DNA from: Penelope pileata
Taxonomy: Eukaryota; Chordata; Aves; Galliformes; Cracidae
Direction of reading: 5' to 3'
Length of the DNA stretch: 64,000 nt
NCBI GenBank assembly: GCA_013396635.1
Contig: WBMW01005315.1
Span: 248,001-312,000, forward strand
Position 1 is the stretch's first letter. Each line of letters opens with the position of its first letter. The position numbers were made by a program, and so were the translations under genes. Below the pieces are notes generated by a model. It searched no databases. It worked only from the letters and a program-made list of their open reading frames with translations, and had not been told where the DNA came from. Positions 53,499-64,000 of the stretch are shown here, piece by piece.

Positions 53499-56400
53499 GA
53501 AAATGAAAGCACAGTAACTGCTTTTAAAAAAAAAGTGTGTGTATATAAATATAATATCTCACTTGACCATGCTTTTCAGATGTGTTGCTTGAAGTTAGGA
53601 TTATAACAAGGGTGAGAGAAAATTGGCCACCTTGCCAAAGGCCAGCAGCAGGTCATCTGGAAGGTCTGCTTTTCTTACTGGGCTGTTGGCTCACACTGTA
53701 ACAAACTCCAAGATTAGGAGATTGGGTTTTCCTCAGAGTGAGAGTCAGTTCATGAGTCCTTCAGGTTTAAGTTCCACTGTTGCTTTGTTTGAAAGCTTCT
53801 TCTTGTGGGAAGTAAAAGACACCTTTTGTCTATAAATCAGTGATAGGTAATGTGTGTGAAAACCAGATGAGGCGTGTAACTGCACCTGTCACATATTTTG
53901 GGGGGAATATTTCATATATTTTCTACTGCAAAATTAGCACAAATTTCCAATGTAAGAATTTTTTTCAAAACAGCACTTAGTTTGTCTGCTCTGGTCTTTT
54001 TTCTTTGTGAGGAGTTGCTAGATGTTAAGGCAGCTCTCTGGCCAGAGTCCTCATGGTGGTTACGAGCGGAACTTGTAAATGCTTTCAGCTGCAGGAGCTG
54101 AGATCAGCTCTTGGTCCACTGGTAGATCATTCATGCACTTGTAACAGCTCCTGCTGCTGGGGACACGACTGGTGAGCAAGTCCTGCCCTGGGTGGAGCAG
54201 GACTCTGTGACGAGGGAGCCTTGAGACGCTATCTTCTGGTCATGCGAAGGCCCTGTGGAGCAGCATTGCGCAGGCTTGATGGGCAGATACGTGCGTTACT
54301 GCCCTCATATTAAAGCATTGAAGAGGTGCTTTGCACCTCCCTCTGCAGAAATGTGGTTTTGTCCCAGCAGGGAACCAGGTTTTGGGAATCTGAACGTACT
54401 TCCCTCACTGGTTTCTCCTTTGGTCAATTACAGAAGCCTGCTGTCTCTAATAAAGCTAAAGCTTCATATGCCCCATCCTCTCTCACTCTTTCATCTTGCA
54501 GTGGTGCCCTTATGCTACTGTTATGAAAATGACTGAGTTGCCCAATCAGCAGTCTCTGTGATGAGAAATGAAGGGTCATAGTCTAATATGAGCTTCTCCA
54601 TTGTCTTGAGGGTGCAAGGAACAGACTTAGCAAAAGAGTAGCAAATCTGCTAACCACACTGGAGACACAGCAAGCAGCATAATCGTTTTCTGATGTGAAT
54701 GTTCTGTAAGTAGAGACTGAAATCCCCTGAAGATAAATAAGCATGTTTGTAGATGGGACACGCTGCCCTGCTTTTCTCTTAGCTCTCAAATTAAGTGGCA
54801 CGAATTCCCTTCTTCCCCTTTCTTCACCCAGTTCCTAGTAGGGGCTTACAGCCCGTGAAGCTGGGAAGTAAACAGTACATCAGCCTGTCAGATTGTTTTC
54901 AGTCAGTCCAAGTTAGTTTTAAACTGGTTGAAAATCTAGTTTGTGGTAGGTTATGAGAACAAACCTCACAAATTGAAGTCAGACCTGGTGAGCTTTGTAC
55001 TCCACGGTGCATTGAGAGATGTTGAAATAACATTTGCATGCCTTTTATTTTTAGAAGGCAGTGCTCAGGATATGAAAACTGTAGCCACAATTTCCGTGGG
55101 GTTTTGTTTTTCTACCCTATTGTTCAATTTTTAAAAGACACTGCACCATTACATTTCTGAAGGAAGGTATGAGCCCATTGTGCTTCCAAGAGAAGCAGGA
55201 AAGAATGGGAAGGGCATGTAGGATGAGAACAGTCCTGCTCTCCAACCTGTCTCCACATTTTTTTTCTTTTTTTGTCCCACTTGTCTGTGGATGTCCTTGA
55301 TATTGCTGGAAATAGTCACTCTTTGCTGTCAGACCAGTCATGGTCATACTTGTACTAGAGCAGCAAATTAAAACTGGTTTCTCGCTTTGAGTTTTCTTGC
55401 TCTCTCCCACATGAACTGTGCTTAGAGCCCATGGAAGTAGCTGGTGACGTGTTCCCTGAGTGAGGACAGTAAACACCCTTGACTATGGACGTATGAGCCA
55501 TGGATACTTTCTTTGTTGCACAGTCAGTGCTTCAGTTCTGATCTGCTGGGAAATTAGGCTGTGTTTTATCTATGATGTTTCTCGTGATCCCACATAGCAC
55601 TGACTTGCTGTTGTTTATAGTGAATATTTTTTGTTCTCCACTTCAACTTAACCAATAGTGCAGCAACTGTGGAGGTTCTGTTTTTCCTTTCTATTTCATA
55701 TAAATGTCCTGAGCCTCTTTATTACTGTCACAGTGATTTGATTCTCAAGCTAGAAAAGACCAGCCTAGCTCTCTGCTCAGAAGTGAAGGTAGTGGAAGGG
55801 TGGAGCTATTAGGAAACTGTAAGTCTTGAACAGATTTAAAACAGTCCTGAAGGAGATGCTCTTCAATCTGAAAATCCAGAATTTCTGTTCTCACTGCCCA
55901 GAACTTCCCCCTGCATTGGTCTGAAGCAACTGGATAGCCCTGTCTTTCACATAGCCAGTATTTGTGAAATGCTGATACGTAAGATTGTCTAATCCCGACC
56001 TGTGATTTCAGAGAGGAAGGGTGGTTTTGTGGTTAAGGCACAAGACTGCCAACTCCGGGAGCTCTTGGTTCTGCTGGAGACTTCCTTGCGTGACTGTAGG
56101 GAGAACTCTTCTCTCCGCCCCATTTGGGAAATGGACTTCTCCTTTCCTGCTTGCATTGTGCTGCTTTGCTGCTGTACAGTGCCCAAGTTGAAGCTAGGCG
56201 TAGATGGTGTTTCATGCTGGCATAGAGATGGTGTTTCATGGCATATATGCACAGGCTGTGTTTGTGTCCTCTGCTTTTCTGCTTTTGTTTCTTTGGGGTC
56301 AGGATTGAAATTACAAAAGTTGTCTACTGTGAAAACCATCTACCTCAGCATTTCTTCTGCTGTGAGACAGTAATGTCAGATGACCATTCCACCAAGGAAT

Positions 56401-58129
56401 CATGGCAATGACTGATGTCAGATCTGACTGTCACTGAGCATGGTGGCTCAGTCTCACCTCAGTTTGTACTCAGTTCTATGCCTAGGGCTCATCTTGGCTT
56501 GTGGGGCCTGAGGATCTGACTAGGAAACCATACCACATGGTGGGGGTGGTGAGGGGAGCCTGCAGGTCGGTGGCTCCCTTGTTTTTCTTTTGGAGCTGAT
56601 GAGAAGAGGGTTTGCCCTTCCACGTCCACAGAGCATGGGGGGACACCGCTCTGATGTGCCCTGTGGATGCTGCAGCTGCACTGACCCCTGGTAGCCGCAC
56701 TGCAGTAGCAACCATACCGTTTTTTTGTCAGTCTCAAGTGTGAAGGAAGATGCATGAGTTAAATCACATTTGAGCTGACGTATTTTGCCTCACGTTTTTT
56801 GAGTAACTTGATAGTGTGTCAGAGCTTTTATGTCAGGAAAGTATTACAGTAGTTGGCCTCTGGTTGTAAAATGTGTTTTTCTTCTCCAGATGTTTACTTT
56901 ATTAGGTAAGCTTAGTATTAGCCTTCAAAAGACTTGTCTGTTTCTTTTGTTTTCTATTTTTGGAGTGGTTCTTTTAACGAATGCCCTTGTGTTTCCTTAG
57001 GTCCTAGTGGGTGAGCAACATTAGGGGAGAATGCCTGTTTTCAAGAGGAAACCTCTGTTAACTCTCATCTTTTTGAAATCTCCCAGGCAGGAACTTAGAC
57101 TGATTGCAGTGATTGTTGCCTTTCTGTGGCTTCACGTGCAAGTTACTGTGCATGCGTCCGTGATTGAGGGAGATCACATGAGATACGGAGCCACAAGTGC
57201 TAGAAGTTGGACAAGACAGGGTGGGGGAGAAGAATGCACAGTGGGAAAAGCTGGCTGCGTGCTGTGGGTGTGACCAGGATGTTGGGATCTGGTCCCTTGG
57301 TCTCGCAGAGCTCCCATGTGTGGTCTCAGGCAGACGAGTTATGGCCAGTGAGCACAGGTTCATGCCCAGCCAGCTGGAACCCAAGTATTGTCCCACAAGC
57401 TGTTCTGGTAACTTCACGTGCTAGTAACTTTATGTTCTGTTCCCTTCATGTTTTCTTCCAAATGATGATGAAAATTCCTTCAGGCATTTGTAGGAGTTGC
57501 CTTAGAAGGAAGCTTTGATTTTTCAGCAAATTGTAGTGCTGAGCAAGTCTGAAAATACTTGGCACAATGGAAAGGAAGGAGAGAAATGCCCTGTTAAATC
57601 TGAATTGGTTAATTACAGGTGTGGAAGATGGCAGGTCATTCCTCCCCATCATGATTACAGAGGGGCCAGCAACAGTCCAAGTGCTGTTCAGGTGGCTTTC
57701 CTGCAGCCACCTACTGCCTGTTTTCACATGGCAGACCCAACATCCCTTCCTCCGCCCTCAAAAAGCAAACGAGCAACAAGGAGGATACAGAAAAGCAGGA
57801 GAGTTGTTGCTTGGCTACCTTTCTTTTTAAAGGTGCGTGGCCCCTTTAAGAGGAGCTTGAAAAATTCTCTGAACAGAGACAGTGTAAATGAAAAGTCTTG
57901 CGAACATCTGATCTTTGCATGCCAGAGTGCTTTCAGCCAGCTACCCCTTTGTCCGTCCGAGTTTCTGAACTGCTGATGATCTCACCAAAAAAACAAACAA
58001 GCCGCAGAAGCATTTGGGGAGCTCAGTGCCTTTAGGAAGCAGCCAAGGATTTGGAGCTGGGGGTGCTTTTTCCTTCAGCCTCGATGAAGCAGGCTGCACT
58101 AGCTGCTGGGAAGGAGAACGCTGTTGTAT

Positions 58130-58650
58130 GCTGCAGAGGCAACTGGCTTCCTCGCGAGGCTGCGCCGCAGAGCGGGCGGGGGAGAAGCCTTCGTCCCAGA
58201 GTAACCTCTGCATCGCCTCAGTGGAGGGCGGTGGCCGCTCGTGCCAAGCAAGAAGGCGACAGGGCGTTTGTAACTGGAGAAGTGGATGAGGGAGCAATGA
58301 CCGCTGGTAACCTCGTGTGCTTCGTGCTGCCAACGCAGAGCTGGCGGCCTGCCTCGCCGCCCGCAGCCTGCACCAGCCCGGGCCCCAGCATGCAGAAGTG
58401 GCCTCGGCACCGCAGGTGGTGGCCGGCTCCTCACGGGGGTTCTTCCACAGTGTGGGTTTTCTTGTGGATATTGCCAGCCCAGTGGAGCAAAAACCACCAG
58501 GGGAGGGAAAAAATGCGGTGTGTAACAGCAGCTGCTGTTCTGCCAGAGGGGCAAGGTGCTCGCTCCTCGGGCTGCCTGCGGGACGTTCCTGTCGGGGCTC
58601 GCTCTCTGCTGCTAAGTGCCACGGGCTCTTGCGTCCTTTTCTTCCTCAGG
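58130..58650. promoter_or_regulatory. Intragenic CpG-rich block upstream of exon 6
   Basis: By eye I count roughly 35 CpG in about 520 bp, against almost none in the surrounding intron, so it should meet usual CpG-island rules. It lies about 1 kb before exon 6. Open frames are long here simply because GC-rich DNA has few stops; the 277-codon frame at 58051-58884 shows no known domain. It may be an internal promoter, an enhancer or an orphan CpG island. An orientation cannot be set. Confidence 0.6.
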
Positions 58651-59618
58651 CAGAAAAAGCAGCGTGACACCCAGCTGGTGGGCTTGGCATTGCCAGGAAA
58701 TCCTCAAGCCAGTAAATCCCGTGAGGCCTCCTCTCTAAGCTCCTCTGGCAGAGCTGCTCTCCTCATCCCTGCTTATTTAAGCACAGTGAAAGTGAGAGCT
58801 GGCCTCTTGAAAGAAAGAAACTGTATGGGGGTCAGTTGCTTAAGCTGCAGGTTTGTGAACTTGAATATTGTACGTGGGTTATAATTTCCAGATGGTTCCC
58901 GTCTGCTGTGGGGGAGGCACAAATTTGTTTTAAAGCCAAGAGCTGCAATACCAGTGGCTATGGAAGCTGAGGCTTTCTGGAAAGAAAATGGAGTAAGAAA
59001 GCATTTGCAGAAATAATGCCAGTGTAGCTAAGATTGTTTCTTAAATGCGTGCGCAGTTCTGTATCATCTGATTTCTTTTTGTGGGGGTACATCAGACTGT
59101 GACATATATTATCATAGAGTACAAATAGTGGTTATGTAGAGTGCACCTTGTAGTTACTATTAGCATAATAAAATACAGGCTAGTAAATCCCTCTGTTGTC
59201 CATGCACCAGTTGGGTCCTGCATTCAGTAACAGCACAGGGATTAAGAGAAGCAGCATCTTGGCACAAGGCTGATGGTGGAGTGGGTTTCATCCCAGAGGA
59301 GGAGAGCAGCTTGGTCTGCTTTGCTGCTTCTGTGTCTGACCAATGTGTATGCAAATTGAACTTATATGTAAATAAAACTGATCTTAAAAAATCCTTATTT
59401 GTTTTTATTTTTTAGATCAAGATGACATAGTCTGACATCTCTAAAAGCTGCCATGCTTCAGAGCATTGTGCGAGCAGCTCCTGCTTTTTTGTGCTATTAT
59501 TTGTGTAATCCACTCTCCCCTATTTGTCAGCTTTTGCTTTTCCTGTTCAGAGCTCTCACAGGAATTTCCTTTTGGCTTTGTCCTGAACAAAATGTTGCTT
59601 TGTTTTGTCGCTTTCTAG

Positions 59619-59740
59619 ACTTGAAACTTCGGGATTTCCTGGTTGACAACGAGACATTCTCTGACTTTCTCCATCATAACTTGTCCATGCCATCATCTGC
59701 AGTAGAGGAGCTACTGAATGCAGAGGTCAACTTCCAGAAG
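59619..59740 (+). CDS. ABCA1: ABCA1 coding exon 6
   Basis: 122 nt, as in human, encoding residues 142 (completed) to 182 of extracellular domain 1. The block [20 protein letters not shown] is nearly the human sequence. Two sequons shared with human are visible, Asn152-Glu-Thr and Asn162-Leu-Ser (numbers one higher than human because of the extra codon in exon 5). The rest, [14 protein letters not shown], is more diverged but keeps the helical pattern. Acceptor ctttctag; donor AAG|gtaaag. Phase 0 end. Confidence 0.97.
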
Positions 59741-62700
59741 GTAAAGAGCACTTTCAACCACTGTTACAATGGTTAGTCTATTGTTTGTTTAACTGTTGTG
59801 CCAAGATCTACAGTGTGGGACTCCTCTGTGCTAGGTATTGTACAAAGACAGAAGAAAATGTAATTCCTGCTTCTGTCGTCCTCCTTACCTTCAACTTACT
59901 GTCTTATTTGGTTGTAAACTGTAAATGGACTCTGAGACTCACATGGACTTGTTTTGATCAGCATAAGAAAGTAGCCTCATACCCTTCAGGCTAAATGGAA
60001 TTTCCTCCTTGCCATCTTGTTCCCCCCCTCGCCCAGTGAAACATTAGTTATGTTGCTAGTGCTTTTGGAACTGTTTTGCTATCATTAGAAATAAAAAAGG
60101 GGTTGTTGTCTTGTCACTGAGCATGATCTGGAACATGGTTTGCATGCCACTCTGCCATGAATTCCTGTGCAGTTGAAGGAGGCATGTTTTTTGATCTGTG
60201 GCCAGCTCTTCAAGAAAGACAGTAAACTTGTATGTTATGTAGTACAACAGACTCCTGATCTCATATGAAAACTCTTACTGTTCCCACAATTGTCCTCATA
60301 GACATAGGCAGCTGTGGTTGGGCTGGAGGTCCTGTCTTGGAATTGTCATCATGGTTGAGCTTAGAACATGTGTTTTACTAGGCTGGATGAATTGGTCCAT
60401 CTCTCCCAGCATCCTTTCTGCTGCAGAACCAGATCTGGTTGCTTCAGACTTCGAAAGAAAACCTATAGTCCTCTTAAATCAGTGTGACTTCAGGAGGAGA
60501 AGGAAATCCATCCAGTCTGCTTCCCAGCTCCAGATCAGCTCTCTTCTTTGAAGTGGAGTGGTAGTCCTTTCAAACTTTATTTTCATGTAGTTACAGATGC
60601 TGGCCATCTTGCACATATTATCTCATTCTTCAGTGTTCTTTCAAGCCATCTGTTTTAGTGCAGTTTGATAATTAATCCTACAAGTTAATGATAAGTTGTA
60701 CTAAGAAAAGTGGGAAAAAATCTTGCTTGTTTTAAGTCACAGGTTTTGTTTTATTTGAAACAAATTTGCCTGAAATCCATACGAAATTAAAACAGAACCC
60801 TGCTGTGGAAAAGGATAACCAAAAGGGTTGAACAACTACCATGTACTCATTCTCCCTCAAGTATGGGAAGGGCAGACAGATTTCTGAGCAGGTGACAATG
60901 TTAGCTCTCATCTTGCATTGTGTGGCTATCATAGTTTGGTTGTGCTAGCACCAGGAAATCCAGCAGCAGCAGAAAACCCGTTATCCACATAAAACGTCTG
61001 AGTAGTAGTGAAGAAGTAATCAGTTGGCTGGTTTTTACTTGGAAGTTTTGTCCTTGTTGGTGGAACAGTCTTGTGCAGATTCTGCCAGTACACTAGGAAG
61101 GATATCTTAACACCAGTTTCTGCTCTGGGATGACAGCAAGAGTTAATCAAGGCACAAGGATAGAAAGCTGTAGAAGACAACCATAGGACACCAGATCTTG
61201 CTTTAACACAGGTAACAACTGGAAGGCAGAGCTCTCCCTTCTTGCTGGATGACTTTCTGACTCAAAAAATGGACGTACTTGATTTTTCCTGGAGGTCTGG
61301 GGTGGGGATCTGACATCACCGTTGAGCTGCATAGTGATTACAGTATCAAGAGACAGTGGCTTGGTCTCTGTATAAATGAGTAGCATAAATACATAAAAAT
61401 GGCCAAAGCCTCATCCAACTGGGTATGTTGCTCCCTGGGACAGGGAAGCTCAACCTGGAGTTGGCGGTGGCAGGTGTGCCCACCAAGAGGTTGTGAGATT
61501 TGGAAGGAACCCAGACCAGCAGTTCAAGCCTTGGATGCTGCCATTGTTTGGGCACATATAGACAGCTGTATATGCTGTGTGCCACAAATCTCCCTGTTTC
61601 ATACAGCAGGGACAGTGCCAGCAGAGGACTGTGTGACCTGTTAGAATAAAACAGTCACCTGTGATTTCTTTCTCAGACACAAGGTTGGCATTTTGAGAGT
61701 TTTTAGGAGAGTTAACCTGCCTTTTATTTTGCCTTTTATTTTTTATTTGCCTATTGAAGGGCACCATGGCTTCAGATGGCTCAAAACTATCACAAAGAAT
61801 CGTCTTGGTGTGACTGAGTGTTTTAGGGTGGGACGGGAGCAGAGCCTTTGTGTTAGGATCATGTGCTGCGAATGAGCTGTGTTTGCAAAGAGCATCTTTT
61901 ATCCAGAAGAGTTTGGAGTTCTATCTGAACATGAGAAGGAACTTTACTGTGAGGGTGACAGAGTGCTGGAGCAGGCTGCGTAGAGAGGTTGTGGAGTCTC
62001 CCTCTCTGGAGGTGCTCAGAACCTACCTGGATGTCTTCCTGTGCAACCTACTCTAGGGAACTTGCTTTAGTAGGAGTTTGGACTAGGTGATCTTCAGAGG
62101 TCCCTTCCAATTTCTATGACACTGTGATTCTGTGAAATCTAAGTGAAAAAGATGGACAGACACTGAGGATGGTGGACGGATTTGTTCATCCTCATTTCTT
62201 GATTGAGCACTGAGATAGATTTGTTTTCTATATGTCCACCCAAAGAAGCTGTTTTTCACTGAGCCCGGATCTCCTGAATGTCATTTGAGTGCCATAGGAA
62301 TATCCCTTCTTCAGCATGACTGTGATGTGGTAGTAACAGTGCTGGCAAAAATAAAATCTGTTTGAAAAGGCTGGTTGTCTTGATGGAGGAGCCATCCTGC
62401 TTATTCAGCCCAGTATGCATCATAGAAACATCCTATTTTTGGCATATGGATGCAGACTAAAGTTAAAAGTTTGCATAACTGTTGCATTATAAATTTCAAT
62501 TTCATCTGCTTGTTTTCTGAACATTGTGCGCCTTTTTTCTCCTGGATTGTTGATGCCCTTTTGGTTTTGAAAGACAGGAAAATTCTCAGACTTAACCAAC
62601 ATGATTCAGGAACTGTTAACTCTTCTGGGATGTAGGTCAATTCTCTTTAGTTGCTGCTGGAGGTTGGGCAATTCATGTTGGCTATTACAAAAGAGCAGAA

Positions 62701-63669
62701 GATGTGAACCATAAAGTTGTTGTTCACTGTGTGTTCACAATAAAATTGTTCACTCTGTGTAGCCCCAAGGCAAACAAATAATCTTTTCCAGAAATAGATT
62801 CCAGATTTTCCCTGTGTTTATCACCTTTCTGAACTGTGTACCTGTTTGCCAGGTGCCTGGATTTTGTTCAGCAAACGTAAATACTGTACCGATCTTATTA
62901 AAGGTACAGACTTGTCTACTGGGTCTGAAAGATACTTGCGATCATTCAGAGCAATCTTATGCATTTCCTTCACAACTAAGGTGATTACTTCTGGATGAGT
63001 AAACCTTATCCACTAGCAAAACATCACTTTAAGTAAAAATATGCCTGTAAAAGAAATCTCTAGGATCTTATCTTGTGTTTCTTGCAGTCAGTAAGATGAT
63101 TCTTATTTCACTGGTACATTTTCTGCACCCAAAACATTGCAAAATGTTTATCTTGGCAGTTAGTAAAGAGATGTATCAGAGTTACAGGAGAAGGTGATCC
63201 TGATCCAAGCCATACAGAAAATGTGGCTGGCATATATATAACTAAGTTTGGGACATAGGTTTGTTGCCCTTCGCATATATTTGCCAGCCTTGTATCTGGT
63301 CAAGCCTTGTTTTGTCTCAGTGGCTCAGTTCCCAGAAGACTGAAGATTGAGAAATGCATGTACCCTTGGTTGGAAGAAATGGCTGCTATGGAGGACAGTA
63401 TTACTGCTCCTCTACACGCGTGTGCAAGGAACTGGAGGGAGATCTGCCTCCCCCAGAACTTTGTCCCCACGTACTCGGAAGGGAAACTCGTTTCTCTTGG
63501 AATTTAGAGTTGTGTGTGGGTCAGGGCCTTGCAATTTGTAGAGAAAAATGCCCTCTTCCCTCTATCTGGAGCTGTTATGATGAATGATTAGTTCTGTCAA
63601 GGTGATAACCAGCTTTTTGCTTTGACCCTTACATGTGGGGAGATTTATATGCTTTTCTCACTTTTCTAG
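59741..63669 (+). other. ABCA1: ABCA1 intron 6
   Basis: About 3.9 kb, GTAAAG to acttttctag. It carries one CR1 tail (61910-62136). No exon-like segment is recognisable on either strand. Confidence 0.87.
61910..62136 (+). mobile_element. CR1 3'-end fragment
   Basis: The + strand follows the CR1 3' region: tctgaacatgagaaggaact, tttactgtgagggtgacaga, gagaggttgtggagtctcc, cctgtgcaacctactctagg, agaggtcccttccaatttct and a final gattctgtga. About 225 bp, 5'-truncated, in the same orientation as ABCA1. Confidence 0.95.
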
Positions 63670-63861
63670 GTCATAGTGTCTGGTTACCGAATGCGACTGC
63701 AAGATCTCTGCAATAGCTCAGTGCTGTCTGAATTTCTTAGAATCAAAAATCTCTCACTGGCCATGGATTCTGAAGCCTTCCTTTGTTCCTTACCAAAGGA
63801 AACACTCCATGCAGCTGAGCTTGCCTTCCGTGCTAACCTGAATCCTTTGAAGCCCCTTCAG
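63670..63861 (+). CDS. ABCA1: ABCA1 coding exon 7 (last exon in window)
   Basis: 192 nt in phase 0, encoding residues 183-246 of extracellular domain 1. It aligns with human exon 7 through GYRMRLQDLCNSS (human GYQLHLTSLCNGS), LPKETLHAAE (human LPKEKLAAAE) and NPLKPLQ (human DILKPIL). It is 64 codons against 59 in human as I recall; the extra residues fall in the middle, SVLSEFLRIKNLSLAMDSEAF. Asn197-Ser-Ser keeps a human glycosylation site; Asn209-Leu-Ser is extra. Donor CAG|gtgagt is strong. The remaining transporter (rest of the extracellular domain, both ABC cassettes, second membrane half) lies beyond the right edge. Confidence 0.95.
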
Positions 63862-64000
63862 GTGAGTCCACTGGTGTCACACTTTCGAGAGGCTATCATT
63901 GACACACTCATGTTTTCAAGGAGTTTCAATCTGAGAATTTATCCCTGTGTTTCTGGAGTGAAATATTTATTGGCATTAAGAAAGAAGAAAGATGATCTTT
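63862..64000 (+). other. ABCA1: ABCA1 intron 7, 5' part
   Basis: The first 139 bp of intron 7, starting GTGAGT and running off the window. Nothing else seen. Confidence 0.95.

Larger units (their letters stand above)
40964..59618 (+). other. ABCA1: ABCA1 intron 5
   Basis: About 18.7 kb, the longest intron in the window. It contains a 21-bp tandem duplication (43170-43211), a 24-base T run (46112-46135), a short TA run (46676-46689), a CR1 fragment (46758-46890), an A-rich stretch (49313-49336), an 18-bp tandem duplication (53463-53498), a 15-bp direct repeat (56202-56240) and a CpG-rich block near the 3' end (58130-58650). Many open frames occur on both strands, and none has a domain I can firmly recognise. 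Two minus-strand frames are discussed under findings. Confidence 0.85.

Noticed and set aside
58051..58884. 277-codon + strand open frame in intron 5
   Set aside because: It lies in the CpG-rich block, where stops are rare; all frames on both strands are long there and the peptide has no known domain or regular composition.

Overview
The window looks like bird nuclear DNA. Five fragments of the CR1 LINE retrotransposon, typical of birds and reptiles, lie among long AT-rich non-coding stretches. The only gene I can support is ABCA1, the cholesterol and phospholipid exporter, on the + strand. It is split into exons with GT/AG splice sites. In chicken this gene is known to be Z-linked; I cannot name the species from sequence alone.

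Layout. 1-14.6 kb is upstream intergenic DNA with one long CR1 copy. 14.6-15.9 kb is a CpG-rich promoter region holding a ~150-bp homopurine tract, a small CR1 piece and a 395-bp assembly gap (15196-15590). Just after the gap are a TATA-like box and a candidate start of non-coding exon 1. Exon 2 (30439-30582) carries the start codon. Exons 3-7 lie at 36003-36096, 39967-40108, 40842-40963, 59619-59740 and 63670-63861. The coding parts sum to 738 nt, giving residues 1-246: the short cytoplasmic N-terminus, the first membrane segment and the start of the large first extracellular domain. The gene continues past the right edge.

Introns 1 (about 14.5 kb) and 5 (about 18.7 kb) hold most of the remaining DNA. 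They contain CR1 fragments, homopolymer runs, short tandem duplications and a (TA)n microsatellite.

The points most worth a second look are: a CpG-rich block at about 58.1-58.65 kb, 1 kb before exon 6, that may be an internal promoter; a short upstream ORF that stops three bases before the ABCA1 start; the partly unsequenced promoter, with no clear LXR element in the visible part; avian length and glycosylation differences in exons 5 and 7; and a weak, speculative minus-strand ORF in intron 5 whose pattern recalls BK-channel beta subunits. I see no operon, CRISPR array, tRNA, rRNA or other specialised system. Most of the window is ordinary vertebrate intergenic and intronic sequence.
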